Below, piece after piece: positions 53,238 through 62,782 of a DNA stretch of 64,000 nucleotides (its first letter is position 1; every line of letters begins with the position of its first letter). The notes below the pieces were generated by a model. It was not told where the DNA came from. It made no database searches and saw only the letters and a list, made by a program, of their open reading frames with translations. The DNA comes from Streptomyces halstedii (GTDB lineage: Bacteria; Actinomycetota; Actinomycetes; Streptomycetales; Streptomycetaceae). The translations under genes and the position numbers were made by a program. The stretch is from positions 248,001-312,000 of the forward strand of contig JOAZ01000001.1 of NCBI GenBank assembly GCA_000720535.1, written 5' to 3'.

Positions 53238-54116
53238 TCAGCGGGCCGCGCTGATGAGCCACACCCGCCCGTCGCACCCGGTCCCCGGACCGAACAGACC
53301 CGGGGCCTCCCGGCCGCTGCGCAGGGCGAGTTCCACGGGGTCGGTCAGACCGAACGTCCAGCCGTGCGGATCGAGCCAGCCGTCCGGGAAGTCCGGTGTG
53401 GAGCGCCGGCCCGGTCCGGCCGCGCGCGGGTCCTCCGTCACCGCCGCGCACCCCGCCGAACGCCGCAGCGCCCCGTCGAAGTGGTCCGCGACCAGCCGGC
53501 TGCCCGCGGCCGACATCGCCGTGATCCCGGTCAGCAGCCGGTCGTTCTCGGCGCGGCTCAGATACGGCAGCAGCTCCTCCGCCCCCCACACCGTGGGCCG
53601 CCACGGATTGAAGCCCGCGGCCCGCAGCGCCCCGGGCCAGTCGCCCCGCAGGTCCGCGCCCACCTCCACCCGCGCGCAGCGGGGCCGTTCGCCTGCCCTC
53701 GCCACGATGGTGTGCTTGAAGCGCAGGACGTCACTCCGGTCCACCTCGTACACCTCGGTGCCCCGCGCCCAGTCGAGGCGGAAGGCGCGCGAGTCCAGCC
53801 CCGCGCCCAGCAGCACAACCTGACGGCACCGCGTGGACGCCGCGCTCAGCTCCTCGTCGAAGAACCGGGTGCGCAGCGCCACGAAGTCCTGCACGCGCGT
53901 CCGGTCCACGGGATGCCCCTCCGGCAGACCGGCCGGGCCCGGCGGCCCGCCGAGGGCCTCCGCCAGCACCTGGGCGACGCGGTCCTCGAACAGCCGGTCG
54001 GGCCGGCTGTTCTCGGCGCCCCGGTCCCTCGCCGTGCACAGGGCCGTGAGGCCGACCCCGGCGGGGAGGGCCGCCGGGAGGCCGTCCGGCCCGTACTCCG
54101 GGTGCGCAGTGTCCAC
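53238..54116 (-). CDS. SAM-dependent methyltransferase, leucine carboxyl MT family
   Basis: 292 residues of the actinobacterial LCM/TIGR00027-type methyltransferases. N-terminal VGLTALCTARDR and PDRLFEDRVA, SAM motif VVLLGAGLDSRAF and acidic strand EVDRSDVLRFK, C-terminal WTFGLTDP. GTG at 54116 is chosen because AAGGGG lies seven bases upstream; longer in-frame starts lack a site. O-methyltransferase activity is usual for the few characterised members. Divergent from the Lrp-type gene, so that regulator may control it. No clear link with either biosynthetic pathway. Confidence 0.82.
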   Translation of the reverse strand: MDTAHPEYGPDGLPAALPAGVGLTALCTARDRGAENSRPDRLFEDRVAQVLAEALGGPPGPAGLPEGHPVDRTRVQDFVALRTRFFDEELSAASTRCRQVVLLGAGLDSRAFRLDWARGTEVYEVDRSDVLRFKHTIVARAGERPRCARVEVGADLRGDWPGALRAAGFNPWRPTVWGAEELLPYLSRAENDRLLTGITAMSAAGSRLVADHFDGALRRSAGCAAVTEDPRAAGPGRRSTPDFPDGWLDPHGWTFGLTDPVELALRSGREAPGLFGPGTGCDGRVWLISAAR

Positions 54117-54272
54117 GAGCAAGCCCCTTCGTGTGTCGTCGGCCCTGGCGGCGGGGCGGGTGCCACCGCCGCGCGTCGGCGTCATCTGCCCCGGATGCTG
54201 TGCCGTTGTGCCGGAAGGCACCACCCGGCAGGCCCCTCGTGCCGGATAACGACATCAACTAGGCTCCCGGGG

Positions 54273-55277
54273 GTGGAAGTCAACCCGCTCGACGCCCTGG
54301 ACCTCCGTCTCGTACACGCCCTCCAGCTCGACGGGCGGGCCCCCCTCACCTCCATCGCCGACGTGCTCGGCGTGTCCGACCAGACCGTGGCCAGGCGCTA
54401 CCGCCGGCTCCGCGGGGCCGGGGCGATGCGTGTCCTGGGGCTGGCCGACGCCGGCCGCTTCGGCCACATCGAATGGCTGGTGCGGGTCCGCTGCACCCCG
54501 GACACCGCGAGCGGCGTCGCCGGGGCGCTGGCGCGGCGGGACGACACCTCCTGGGTGAGCCTCACCGCCGGCGGCACGGAGATCGTCTGCCTCACGCGCG
54601 CCCCCCACCGGGCGGAGGGCGCCTCGCTGCTGCTCCAGAAGCTCCCGCGCACCCCGCGGGTGGTCGACATCAGCGCCCACTACATACTGCACACCTTCTT
54701 CGGCGGGCCCACGGGCTGGCACGGCAAGACCCAGGCCCTGACCGACGAGCAGGCCGAGCGGCTCCGGCCCCGGCTGCCCGAGCCCCCGCCGCGCGGCCTG
54801 CGCGTGCCCATGCGCGAGGGCGACGCCGAACTGTTCGCCACGCTCGCCTCGGACGGCCGGGCCGGATACGCCGAGCTGGCCGTGGCCACCGGCTGGTCGG
54901 AGTCCACCGTCAGACGGCGGCTGGAGCAACTGCGGCACATGCGCGCGCTGTTCTTCGACGTCGAGATCGACGCGGCGCTCCTGGGGTACGAGGCCGAGGT
55001 CATGCTCTGGCTCACCGTGCCCCCGGCGGAACTGGTGAGCGTCGCCGAGGAGCTGTCCGGCCACCCCGAAGTGGTCTTCACCGCCGCCACGTCCGGGCAG
55101 TCCAATCTGGTGGCCATCGTCGTCTGCCGGGACATCGACGCCTTCTACGACTACATGAGTACGCGGATCGGCGCGCTGAAGGCCGTGAACCACATGGAGA
55201 GCGCACCCGTGCTCCAGTCGGTCAAGAGAGCGGGCCGCCTCGTTCCGGCGCGAAACCATCCCTTTCCGTCACGGTAG
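54273..55277 (+). CDS. Lrp/AsnC-family regulator with two HTH domains
   Basis: 334 residues, a duplicated Lrp/AsnC protein: first HTH near residues 8-60 (LTSIADVLGVSDQTVARRYRRL), second near 175-230 (YAELAVATGWSESTVRRRLEQL), and effector-binding RAM-like regions after each, the last containing TSGQSNLVAIVVC. Such proteins sense amino acids or related small molecules. GTG start. Divergent from the methyltransferase, and followed after 123 bases by an MFS gene that it may regulate. Confidence 0.87.
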   Translation: MEVNPLDALDLRLVHALQLDGRAPLTSIADVLGVSDQTVARRYRRLRGAGAMRVLGLADAGRFGHIEWLVRVRCTPDTASGVAGALARRDDTSWVSLTAGGTEIVCLTRAPHRAEGASLLLQKLPRTPRVVDISAHYILHTFFGGPTGWHGKTQALTDEQAERLRPRLPEPPPRGLRVPMREGDAELFATLASDGRAGYAELAVATGWSESTVRRRLEQLRHMRALFFDVEIDAALLGYEAEVMLWLTVPPAELVSVAEELSGHPEVVFTAATSGQSNLVAIVVCRDIDAFYDYMSTRIGALKAVNHMESAPVLQSVKRAGRLVPARNHPFPSR

Positions 55278-55400
55278 GCGCCCACGTGTCGGTCGGCGCC
55301 AATTGACCGGCCCTGGCGGGCGGCGGCGGACCGGACCCTGAAGGGTGGGGCAGGTCTCGCACGGGAGCTCATGGGCTCCCGGGCTCGGAAAGGGGTTCGT

Positions 55401-56948
55401 ATGCGTAAGTGGTGGCCCTTGGCGGCGATCTGCCTGGGCACCTTCATGCTCCTGCTGGACGTCACGATCGTGACCGTGGCGCTGCCGGACATGGCGGCGG
55501 ATCTCGACACCACACTCCCCGATCTGGAGTGGGTGGTCGACATCTACGCCCTGGCGCTGGCCTCGCTGCTGCTGGGCGTGGGTTCCTCCGCCGACCGGAT
55601 CGGTCGCAAGAAGGTGTACCTCGTCGGTCTGGTCGTCTTCACCGCGGCGTCGCTGGTGTGCGCCGTCGCCCCGAACGCGGGCGTGCTCATCGCGGCCAGG
55701 GCGGTGCAGGGGCTCGGCGCCGCCGGGATGTTCGGGACGACGATCGCCCTGCTGGGCATGCACTACGCCGGCCGGGAGCGCGGTGTGGCCTTCGCCGTGT
55801 GGGGCGCCACCAACGCCATCGCGGCGGCCGCCGGACCGGTGGTCGGCGGGCTGCTCACCGAGTACCTGAACTGGCGCTGGATCTTCTTCGTCAACCTGCC
55901 GCTCTGCCTGGTCGCCGTCGTGATGGCGCTCCGCGTCCTGCGCGAGTCCAGGTCGCCGGGGCGGCAGCGGGCGGACGTCCTGGGCATCCTCACCTTCACC
56001 GTGGCCGCCGGGTCACTCACCTTCGCGCTGATCCGGGCCCACACCGACGGGTGGGGCGCCTCCCTGACCCTGACCATGTTCGCCGTCGCGGTGGTCGCCC
56101 TCGGCCTCTTCGTCATGGTCGAGCTGAAGCACGAACACCCGGTCCTGGACCTGTCGCTGTTCCGCAGCCCGTCGTTCACCGGCATCATGATCAGCGCCCT
56201 GGTCCTCCAGAGCGCCGCGTTCGCCTACCTGCTGTTCGAGTCGCTGTGGATGCAGTCCGTCCTGGGCTACGGGCCGGTCAAGGCGGGGCTGTACATCATG
56301 CCCATGTGCGCCGCCGCGTTCGTCGTCTCCGCGCTGGTCGGCCGTTTCGGGCCCTGGCCCGCCCGGTCGTCCATGGGCGTGGGGATGGCGTTCATCGCCG
56401 TCGGCGCAGGTCTCCAGGCCATGCTCGACGCGGGTTCGTCGGGCGACACCATCGTGCTGGGGCTCGTGGTGACCGGCCTGGGGGTCGGACTCGTGACGCC
56501 GAGCCTGTCCGCCGCGGCCCTGGCCGCGGCACCGCCCGAGCGCGGAGGCATGGCGGGCGGGGCGGTCAACACCTTCCGTCAGCTCGGGTTCGCGCTGGGC
56601 ATCGCGGTGTTCGGCGTGATCTTCCAGGCGCGGATCGAGGGGGTGCTGAAGGACGGCGGCCAGGTGGCGGACCCGCACGCGGCCGCCGTCGCGCTGAGCG
56701 GCGGCCAGGCCCGGTCGGTCGTCTCCGGCATGCCGGCCGGTGAGCGCGCCGGGATGGAACACCTGGTGCACGAGGCGTTCGCGTCGGGACTCAACGTCAT
56801 GCTCGGCGTGGCCGCCGGGCTCGCCGCCCTGGCCTCGGTCCTCGTCTTCGCGATGGTCCGCCTGCCGAGCGGCGGCACCGAGCAGCCGGCCCCGCGGAGC
56901 GGCGGGGCCGCGCCGGGACCCGGCATCCGGGCCGACGCCACGCTGTAG
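55401..56948 (+). CDS. MFS drug exporter, DHA2 family, second copy
   Basis: 515 residues with about 14 hydrophobic helices. DHA2 hallmarks LLLDVTIVTVALP in helix one and GSSADRIGRKK in the first loop; helix five reads AAAGPVVGG. ATG at 55401 is preferred because AAAGGGG is six bases upstream and the first helix starts a few residues later. It likely exports a product of the neighbouring pathways or confers resistance. Two short inverted repeats lie in its leader. Confidence 0.87.
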   Translation: MRKWWPLAAICLGTFMLLLDVTIVTVALPDMAADLDTTLPDLEWVVDIYALALASLLLGVGSSADRIGRKKVYLVGLVVFTAASLVCAVAPNAGVLIAARAVQGLGAAGMFGTTIALLGMHYAGRERGVAFAVWGATNAIAAAAGPVVGGLLTEYLNWRWIFFVNLPLCLVAVVMALRVLRESRSPGRQRADVLGILTFTVAAGSLTFALIRAHTDGWGASLTLTMFAVAVVALGLFVMVELKHEHPVLDLSLFRSPSFTGIMISALVLQSAAFAYLLFESLWMQSVLGYGPVKAGLYIMPMCAAAFVVSALVGRFGPWPARSSMGVGMAFIAVGAGLQAMLDAGSSGDTIVLGLVVTGLGVGLVTPSLSAAALAAAPPERGGMAGGAVNTFRQLGFALGIAVFGVIFQARIEGVLKDGGQVADPHAAAVALSGGQARSVVSGMPAGERAGMEHLVHEAFASGLNVMLGVAAGLAALASVLVFAMVRLPSGGTEQPAPRSGGAAPGPGIRADATL

Positions 56949-57069
56949 CGGCGGGCCCGGCACGACCCGCGGCCGGTGGTCCGGATGAGCGTTCCTCCCC
57001 CGGTGCTCACCGGCGCCGGCCGCGTAGCCCCGGTGCCGCGAGCTGTAGGAGGCCCGTGGCGCCGGGGCA

Positions 57070-59196
57070 TCACCCCTTCACGGCGCATACGGCCGCGTCC
57101 CGTGGCCGGGGACCCGGATCGGGCCCCTGGGCGGACCCGGCCGGTACCGGGCGGTGGTGCGGCCGGCGGTGCAGCCGGTGGAGCTCCGCCAGCGTACGGG
57201 CGAGGGAGCGGGCCGTGGCGTCGTGCCCGTCGGCGTCGGCCTGGTGGAACGCCGCGACCAGCCCGATCCGCTCGGCGTCGGACCACGGCAGGGCCCCGGC
57301 CGCGCGCACGGGGCGCCCGTCGGTCAGGGCGCGGACGGTGGCACGGGCCCGCAGCAGCCACGCGGTGAGCGCCCGGTCGACCGTCGCGCGGCGTTCGGCG
57401 CCGTCGCTCTCGTCCTCCGCGCGTTCGGCGGCGAACAGGCGGATGACGGGCGGCATCCGGTAGCGGAGCCGCCCCGCGCGATCCGACCCGCTCACCTCCA
57501 GCAGCCGGGCGTCGACCAGACCTTCGAGGACGTCCTCGGCCGTGGACTCGTCGGTCTCCAGCACGACGGCCGTCAGCCAGGCGGGTATCTCCGGGGTCCG
57601 CAGCAGCGACAGCCGGCACAGGGCCGTCCTGGCCTCGCCCGGCAGCCGCAGATAGCCCCGGCGGAGCGAGGACCGGACGTCCAGGTCGCCCAGGCGCAGC
57701 TCGTCCAGCGGCCGCCGGTGCCCGTCGGCCAGCCTGCGCGCCATCTCGGTCAGCGTCCAGTGGGGTTTGGCGGCCAGGCGCCCGGCCACCACGCGCACGG
57801 CGAGCGGCAGCAGCCCGCACCGCTCGACCAGCCAGTCGGCCACGGCGGGCTCCGCCGCGACCCGGCCGGAGCCGGCCACCCGGCTCAACAGGGCGAGCGC
57901 CTCGGGCCGTTCGAAGACGTCCAGCTCCAGCTGCCGGGCGCCCTCCAGGGCCGTGAAGCGCGACCGGGCCGTCACGACCACCCGGCTGCACGCGGCCCCC
58001 GGAAGCAGCGGCCGCACCTGCTGTTCGTCATGGGCGTTGTCCAGGACGACCAGCACACGGCGCTCGGCGAGCACGCTGCGGTAGAGCTGGGTGCGCTCGT
58101 CCACCGTCAGGGGCAGCGGGGTGCCCGGCTCGCACAGCGACTGGAGGAACCATTCGAGTACGTCGTGCGGGTCCTTGGAGCGGCCCGGTGGCCCGGCCAG
58201 GTCCGCGTACAACTGGCCGTCGGGGAAGGAGTCCAGGCGCAGTCGCCCGGCCTGGACGGCGAGGGCGCTCTTGCCCGCCCCGGCGGCCCCGGTCACCACG
58301 ACCGGTGCCGCGCCCGCCTGTTGGCCGGTCAACAGGTCGCACAGCTCGTCCAGTTGGGGCTTCCGGCCGGTGAAGTCGGCGACGTGAGGGGGCAGCATGG
58401 CCGGACGCACCGGCCGCCGCCGCCCGACGGGTGCCTCCGGGGGCCGGTCGGCGGGGGCGGTGAGCCCGGGGTCCCCGGACAGGATGGACTGGAAGACGTC
58501 GTTGAGCGCCGAACTGGGGTCGATGCCCAGCTCCTCCGCGAGGATCACCCGCCCGCGCCGGTACTCGGCCAGGGCGTCGGCCTGCCGTCCCGCCCGGTAG
58601 AGCGCGGTCATCAACTGGGCGCGCAGCCGCTCCCGTACGGGGTGCGCCTCCACCAGGCCCACCAGCTCGGAGACGAGCGCGTCATGGCGTCCGAGCGCGA
58701 GATCGGCGGCGATGCGGCCCTCCAGCGCCGCCATGCGCGCCTCTTCGAGCCGGGGGAGTTCGATCCGGGCCAGGTGCTCGGTCACGCCGCCGAGGGCGGG
58801 GCCGCGCCAGAGCGCGAGCGCGGTGGCCAGGTGTGCGGAGGCCGCCGAGTGGCGGCGCGCCTTCAAGGCGTCGTAGCCGAGACCGGCCAGCCGGTCGAAC
58901 TCGGCGTGGTCCAGGGTCGCGTCGGTCAGCACGAGCCGGTAGCCCGGCCGGTGGCGCAGGATCGCGGCACCGGGGGAGAGCAGTTTGCGCAGCCGTGAGA
59001 CATAGGTGTAGAGCTGCTGATCGACCGTGGCGGGGGGCGTCGGCCCCCAGGTCACCTCCCGCAGGCGCGCGTCGGAGACGACCCGGCCGCCCGCCAGGAG
59101 CAGCGCGGCCAGGACCGTCTTGGGCTTCTCCGCCACCGGCGTGAGGCCCCGGCCCGCCTGACGTATGCCGACCGGTCCGAGAACGCGGATCTCCAC
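57070..59196 (-). CDS. SARP-type activator with NB-ARC domain, second copy
   Basis: 708 residues: OmpR-like DNA-binding domain (1-95, IRVLGPVGI), activation domain (about 100-245, ending GIDPSSALNDVFQSIL), and NB-ARC ATPase with P-loop GAAGAGKSAL near 302, then NB-ARC/winged-helix sequence to the end. Larger than the SARP at 27 kb and with no visible TTA codon. GTG at 59196 is chosen because AAAGGGG lies five bases upstream. Divergent from the salicylate synthase gene, so it is a candidate activator of that operon. Confidence 0.9.
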   Translation of the reverse strand: MEIRVLGPVGIRQAGRGLTPVAEKPKTVLAALLLAGGRVVSDARLREVTWGPTPPATVDQQLYTYVSRLRKLLSPGAAILRHRPGYRLVLTDATLDHAEFDRLAGLGYDALKARRHSAASAHLATALALWRGPALGGVTEHLARIELPRLEEARMAALEGRIAADLALGRHDALVSELVGLVEAHPVRERLRAQLMTALYRAGRQADALAEYRRGRVILAEELGIDPSSALNDVFQSILSGDPGLTAPADRPPEAPVGRRRPVRPAMLPPHVADFTGRKPQLDELCDLLTGQQAGAAPVVVTGAAGAGKSALAVQAGRLRLDSFPDGQLYADLAGPPGRSKDPHDVLEWFLQSLCEPGTPLPLTVDERTQLYRSVLAERRVLVVLDNAHDEQQVRPLLPGAACSRVVVTARSRFTALEGARQLELDVFERPEALALLSRVAGSGRVAAEPAVADWLVERCGLLPLAVRVVAGRLAAKPHWTLTEMARRLADGHRRPLDELRLGDLDVRSSLRRGYLRLPGEARTALCRLSLLRTPEIPAWLTAVVLETDESTAEDVLEGLVDARLLEVSGSDRAGRLRYRMPPVIRLFAAERAEDESDGAERRATVDRALTAWLLRARATVRALTDGRPVRAAGALPWSDAERIGLVAAFHQADADGHDATARSLARTLAELHRLHRRPHHRPVPAGSAQGPDPGPRPRDAAVCAVKG

Positions 59197-60359
59197 CCGT
59201 ACCCCTTTTGTGTCATCACGGTCCAGAACGGCGGACACGGCCCAGGCGTCAAGGCGCCGAGGGGAAGCGGCGGGAGCCTCGTGCCGCAGGGTGAGGGCGC
59301 CGGCCTCCCACGACGGCGGGGGCGGCGCGAAGGACGCTCCCCGCCGGTGGCCCGGCACGGGTCACGGCAGCCGGGAACCGGCCACGCACACCGCCCGGCA
59401 GCCCCGCCGGCCCCGCCCGGGGCGCGGAGGGCGACATCGCCCGGAGCCGGGCGGGCACGCGGAAGGGGCGATCAGGTCAGGCGGACGCCGCAGGCGCGCA
59501 CGGACGCGCGGAGGCCGGGAACGGCCGGGCGGAACGCACGCGCCCCCGAGGGGCGACCGCACCGCGTCCGAGGGGCGGCGGGTCCGCAGCCCCCCACCGG
59601 ACGCGCGCGCGGCAACGCGCCCTGCCCTGTGCGCGTGTGCGGAAACGGCGTGGTGTGGCACAGCCCGACTCTCCCGACGAAGCGACCGCGCCGGTGAATC
59701 GGCGCCCCTCATGGCACGGTGCCACGGAAATGTCGCAGATGCCCACAGGGATCGATGCGGTCGATCGTGGACATCCCCGCCGGCCCCCCTGCCTGATTCC
59801 ACGGAGTGATCCCGAAGGTACCACCCTGCGATCACGGCGCAACAGGCTGTTTTCGCACGCGTCTTCATGCGTTTCGCACACCGATCGGCCTGTTTCTGAC
59901 GTCGGTTGATGTCCCGTCAGCCAGGCCGGCCACGTCCTCCCCGCGGCGCGCCGGTACGGCTCACCGACCTGCGCGGTATAGCGGCGATATGGCTTCACTC
60001 CGTCCCGGTATAGAAACCGTCCGCAAGATGTGGGCCGAGCGGACAGCCGGGTGGACATCCCGCTGCGTCAGTCAATGCCTACGGGGGAGCGCCATGAGCG
60101 GCGGGCGAATCGGAGGACCGGCCGTATCCGCCGGTGGCACGGCCTGCCGGACGCGGGCACCCCGGACACGGATCCCCGGGCCACGGCGTCCGGGGCGTCC
60201 GCGATGTTCCCCGCCCCGCTCCTGACCTCCGCCGTTCCGCCGTCCCCGTCGCCCCGGCACTCCCGCGCGACGCCCCGGCGCCCGCTCGCCCGAGAGCGGC
60301 CGCGCGGTGAACTCCCCGCTCCGCTTTCCCTTTCGGCTGTCGAGAAGAGGACGTTCGCG
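59197..60359. promoter_or_regulatory. 1.16-kb divergent region, SARP and salicylate synthase
   Basis: No gene supported. The octamer CGGTATAG occurs twice, at 59974-59981 and 60006-60013, 32 bases apart, in a relatively AT-rich patch that may contain the promoter for the salicylate synthase operon. A sequence frame runs from 60030 into the synthase without a ribosome site and lacks family similarity, so it is treated as untranslated leader. I see no iron-box-like site. Confidence 0.45.
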
Positions 60360-61730
60360 ATGTACCAGTCGCCCAGGCACTACTTCGAGAAGAGGCTGAG
60401 GCTGCCCTCGGACCCCATGACCGCCGCCGCCCGCCTGGCCTCCTCGGGCCTGCACGCGGACTACATGGTCTACGAGAACCGGGGCACCTGGTCCTACGCC
60501 GGCGGAGCGGCGGCCGAGATCACCCTGGACCGCACCGGCGCCAGGCTGCGGCAGCCGGACGAGGTGCTGCTGCCCTGGGACGGCCGCCCCCTGCACCAGG
60601 TGCAGAGCCTCCTCGACGCCGTACGGGTCACCGGCTGGCGGGCCTACGGCTGGGCGGCGTTCGAGCTGTCGTACGCCAAGGGCGGGGACCTCGCGCACAT
60701 CGGTGACCAGCGGCTGCTGCACCTGGTCGTCCCGCACACCGAGGTCAGGATCGAGGGCGGCGAGGCGTATCTGCGCTCCGTGGACGAGGCCGGCCTCGCG
60801 GCCGCGCTGGACGTGCTGACCGCGGAGCACACCGAGCGGCACTCCGTGCCCGATCCGGTGGACGTACGGCAGGCCGGCGCGGACGCCTACCGGCGGGCGG
60901 TCGGCATCGCGGTCGACGCGATCAACGACCAGCGGCTCCAGAAGGTGATCTTCTCGCGGGTGGTCCCCGTCGAACGCGAGCTGGACTTCGTGGGCACCTA
61001 CCTGGCGGGCCGCCGGGGCAACAGCCCGGCGCGGTCGTTCCTGCTCGACCTCGGGGGCATCGAGGCGACCGGCTTCAGCCCGGAGATCGTCGTCCAGGTC
61101 GATCCGGACGGGAAGGTGGTAAGCCAGCCGCTGGCCGGCACCCGGGCGCTGACCGGCGACCGGGCCGAGGACGAGCGGCTGCGCGAGGAACTCCTCGCGG
61201 ACCCGAAGGAGATCTACGAGCACGCGATCTCCGTGAAGATCGCCTGCGACGAACTGATCGGGGTGTGCGCCCCCGGCACCGTGGGCGTCGAGGAGTTCAT
61301 GGCCGTCAAGGAGCGCGGCACGGTGCAGCACCTCGCCTCACGCGTGGGCGGGCGGCTGGCCGCCGGCCGCCGGGCCTGGGACGCCTTCGACGCGGTGTTC
61401 CCCGCCGTCACCGCCTCCGGTGTGCCCAAGGCCGCCGCGTACGACAGCATCCGCAGCAACGAGTCCGAGGCCCGGGGACTCTACAGCGGGGCCGTGCTGA
61501 CGGTCGATCACCAGGGAGCGATGGACGCCGCCCTGGTGCTGCGCAGTGTCTACCGGCAGGACGGCCGCACCTGGCTGCGCGCCGGTGCGGGCATCGTGGC
61601 GCACTCCCGGCCCGAACGGGAACTGGAGGAGACCTGCGAGAAGCTGGGCAGCGTCGGGCGCTTCCTGGTGCCGGCCGCCGAACCCGTGGGCGCCGGTGTC
61701 GCCCCGATGGCGGAAGGGGCCCGCCCGTGA
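60360..61730 (+). CDS. salicylate synthase, Irp9/MbtI family
   Basis: 456 residues, a MST-family chorismate-using enzyme. It converts chorismate to salicylate by way of isochorismate with magnesium. Family blocks: KVIFSRVV, GFSPEIV followed by QPLAGT(R), PKEIYEHAISVK, EEFMAVKERG, and the C-terminal GAGIVAHS. Length equals Irp9/MbtI. ATG at 60360 with AGAGGA upstream is chosen over longer frames. It is the only salicylate-forming gene in the window and should supply both salicyl-AMP ligases. Overlaps the next gene by a GTGA. Confidence 0.92.
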   Translation: MYQSPRHYFEKRLRLPSDPMTAAARLASSGLHADYMVYENRGTWSYAGGAAAEITLDRTGARLRQPDEVLLPWDGRPLHQVQSLLDAVRVTGWRAYGWAAFELSYAKGGDLAHIGDQRLLHLVVPHTEVRIEGGEAYLRSVDEAGLAAALDVLTAEHTERHSVPDPVDVRQAGADAYRRAVGIAVDAINDQRLQKVIFSRVVPVERELDFVGTYLAGRRGNSPARSFLLDLGGIEATGFSPEIVVQVDPDGKVVSQPLAGTRALTGDRAEDERLREELLADPKEIYEHAISVKIACDELIGVCAPGTVGVEEFMAVKERGTVQHLASRVGGRLAAGRRAWDAFDAVFPAVTASGVPKAAAYDSIRSNESEARGLYSGAVLTVDHQGAMDAALVLRSVYRQDGRTWLRAGAGIVAHSRPERELEETCEKLGSVGRFLVPAAEPVGAGVAPMAEGARP

Positions 61731-62782
61731 AGACCGACGGCATCTTCCTCGCCGGAGTCGCGACCTGCCTGCCGGAGCCGTACACCACGCGGCGCGCCGT
61801 CGCGGAGGGGGCGTACGACGAGGCGGACCGGGAGGAGTCCGGGATCGAGTCCGTGCCCGTCGCGGGCGAGACCCCCGGGCCCGATCTGGCGGTGCGCGCC
61901 GCCCGGACCGCGCTGGCCCGCTCCGGACACCGGCCCGAGGACTTCGGCGCCCTGCTGCACAGCGGCGTCCACTTCCAGGGCCCCGACGGCTGGTCAGCCC
62001 CGCACTACGTGCTCCGGCACACCCTCGACCGCCCGGTGACCGCCGTCGAGGTCCGGCAGGGCTGCCTGGGCATGCTCTCCGCCCTGGAGATGGCCGCCTG
62101 CCGCCTGACGGCCGTGCCCGAGCACCCGGCGGTCCTGCTGACCTCCGGGGACAACTTCTCCACCCCGCTGGTGGACCGCTGGCGCGCCTCGAAGCTCTTC
62201 CTGCTGGGCGACGCCGGGGCCGCGGCCGTGGTGTCCCGCCGGGGCGGCTTCGCCCGGGTGCTCTCCGTGGGCTCGGTCTCCACCCCGTCGATGGAGGAGC
62301 TGCACCGCGGCGGGGAGCCCATGTTCCCGCCCGGCCCCACCGTGGGACGCACCCTCAACCTGGAGGAGCGCAGGGAGTACTGGCGCCGCGAGTGGGCCCG
62401 GGGGGTCCCGCCGCCCATGGGCAACTTCGGTGACACGGTCGCCGCCGCCGCCCGGCAGTCCCTCGCCGAGGCCGGAGCCACCATGGCGGACATCGCCCGC
62501 GTCTGCCACCTCGGATTTTCCGAACTCCCCCTGCGAGCCTGCTTCCTGGACCCGCTGGACATCGACGAGAAGCGGGGCATCTGGGAGTTCACCCGCACGA
62601 CCGGCCACCTGGGCGCCGCCGACCCGATCGCCGGTCCCCAACACCTGTGGCGGACCGGGCAGGTGGGAGCCGGCGACCTGGTGATGATCATCGGCGCCTC
62701 ACCCGGCATGGAGGCGGGCTGCGCCGTCGTCGAGATCACCCGCTCCTTCGGCGGTGCGGACGAGGAGGACGGCCATGCTTGA
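61727..62782 (+). CDS. KAS III-like protein with C-H-H type site
   Basis: 351 residues, thiolase fold. The nucleophile Cys is in VRQGCLGM and His in VCHLGF, but the position of the third triad residue (Asn in FabH) is occupied by His in TGHLGAAD. The KAS III-like protein at 15.6 kb has His at the same place. Decarboxylative condensation is therefore doubtful; acyl transfer is more likely, for instance moving salicyl groups between carrier and acceptor. GTG start with GGAAGGGG eight bases upstream, coupled to the salicylate synthase and to the ligase after it. A KAS III inside a salicylate-ligase operon is unusual. Confidence 0.78.
   Translation: MKTDGIFLAGVATCLPEPYTTRRAVAEGAYDEADREESGIESVPVAGETPGPDLAVRAARTALARSGHRPEDFGALLHSGVHFQGPDGWSAPHYVLRHTLDRPVTAVEVRQGCLGMLSALEMAACRLTAVPEHPAVLLTSGDNFSTPLVDRWRASKLFLLGDAGAAAVVSRRGGFARVLSVGSVSTPSMEELHRGGEPMFPPGPTVGRTLNLEERREYWRREWARGVPPPMGNFGDTVAAAARQSLAEAGATMADIARVCHLGFSELPLRACFLDPLDIDEKRGIWEFTRTTGHLGAADPIAGPQHLWRTGQVGAGDLVMIIGASPGMEAGCAVVEITRSFGGADEEDGHA

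Noticed and set aside
54208-54246. Repeated GTGCCGGA between methyltransferase and Lrp-type genes as an operator
   Set aside because: Two 8-mers 31 bases apart in GC-rich DNA are too weak to support a site.
60030-60359. N-terminal extension of the salicylate synthase
   Set aside because: The in-frame upstream stretch lacks a ribosome site and family similarity, and the ATG at 60360 gives the normal family length.
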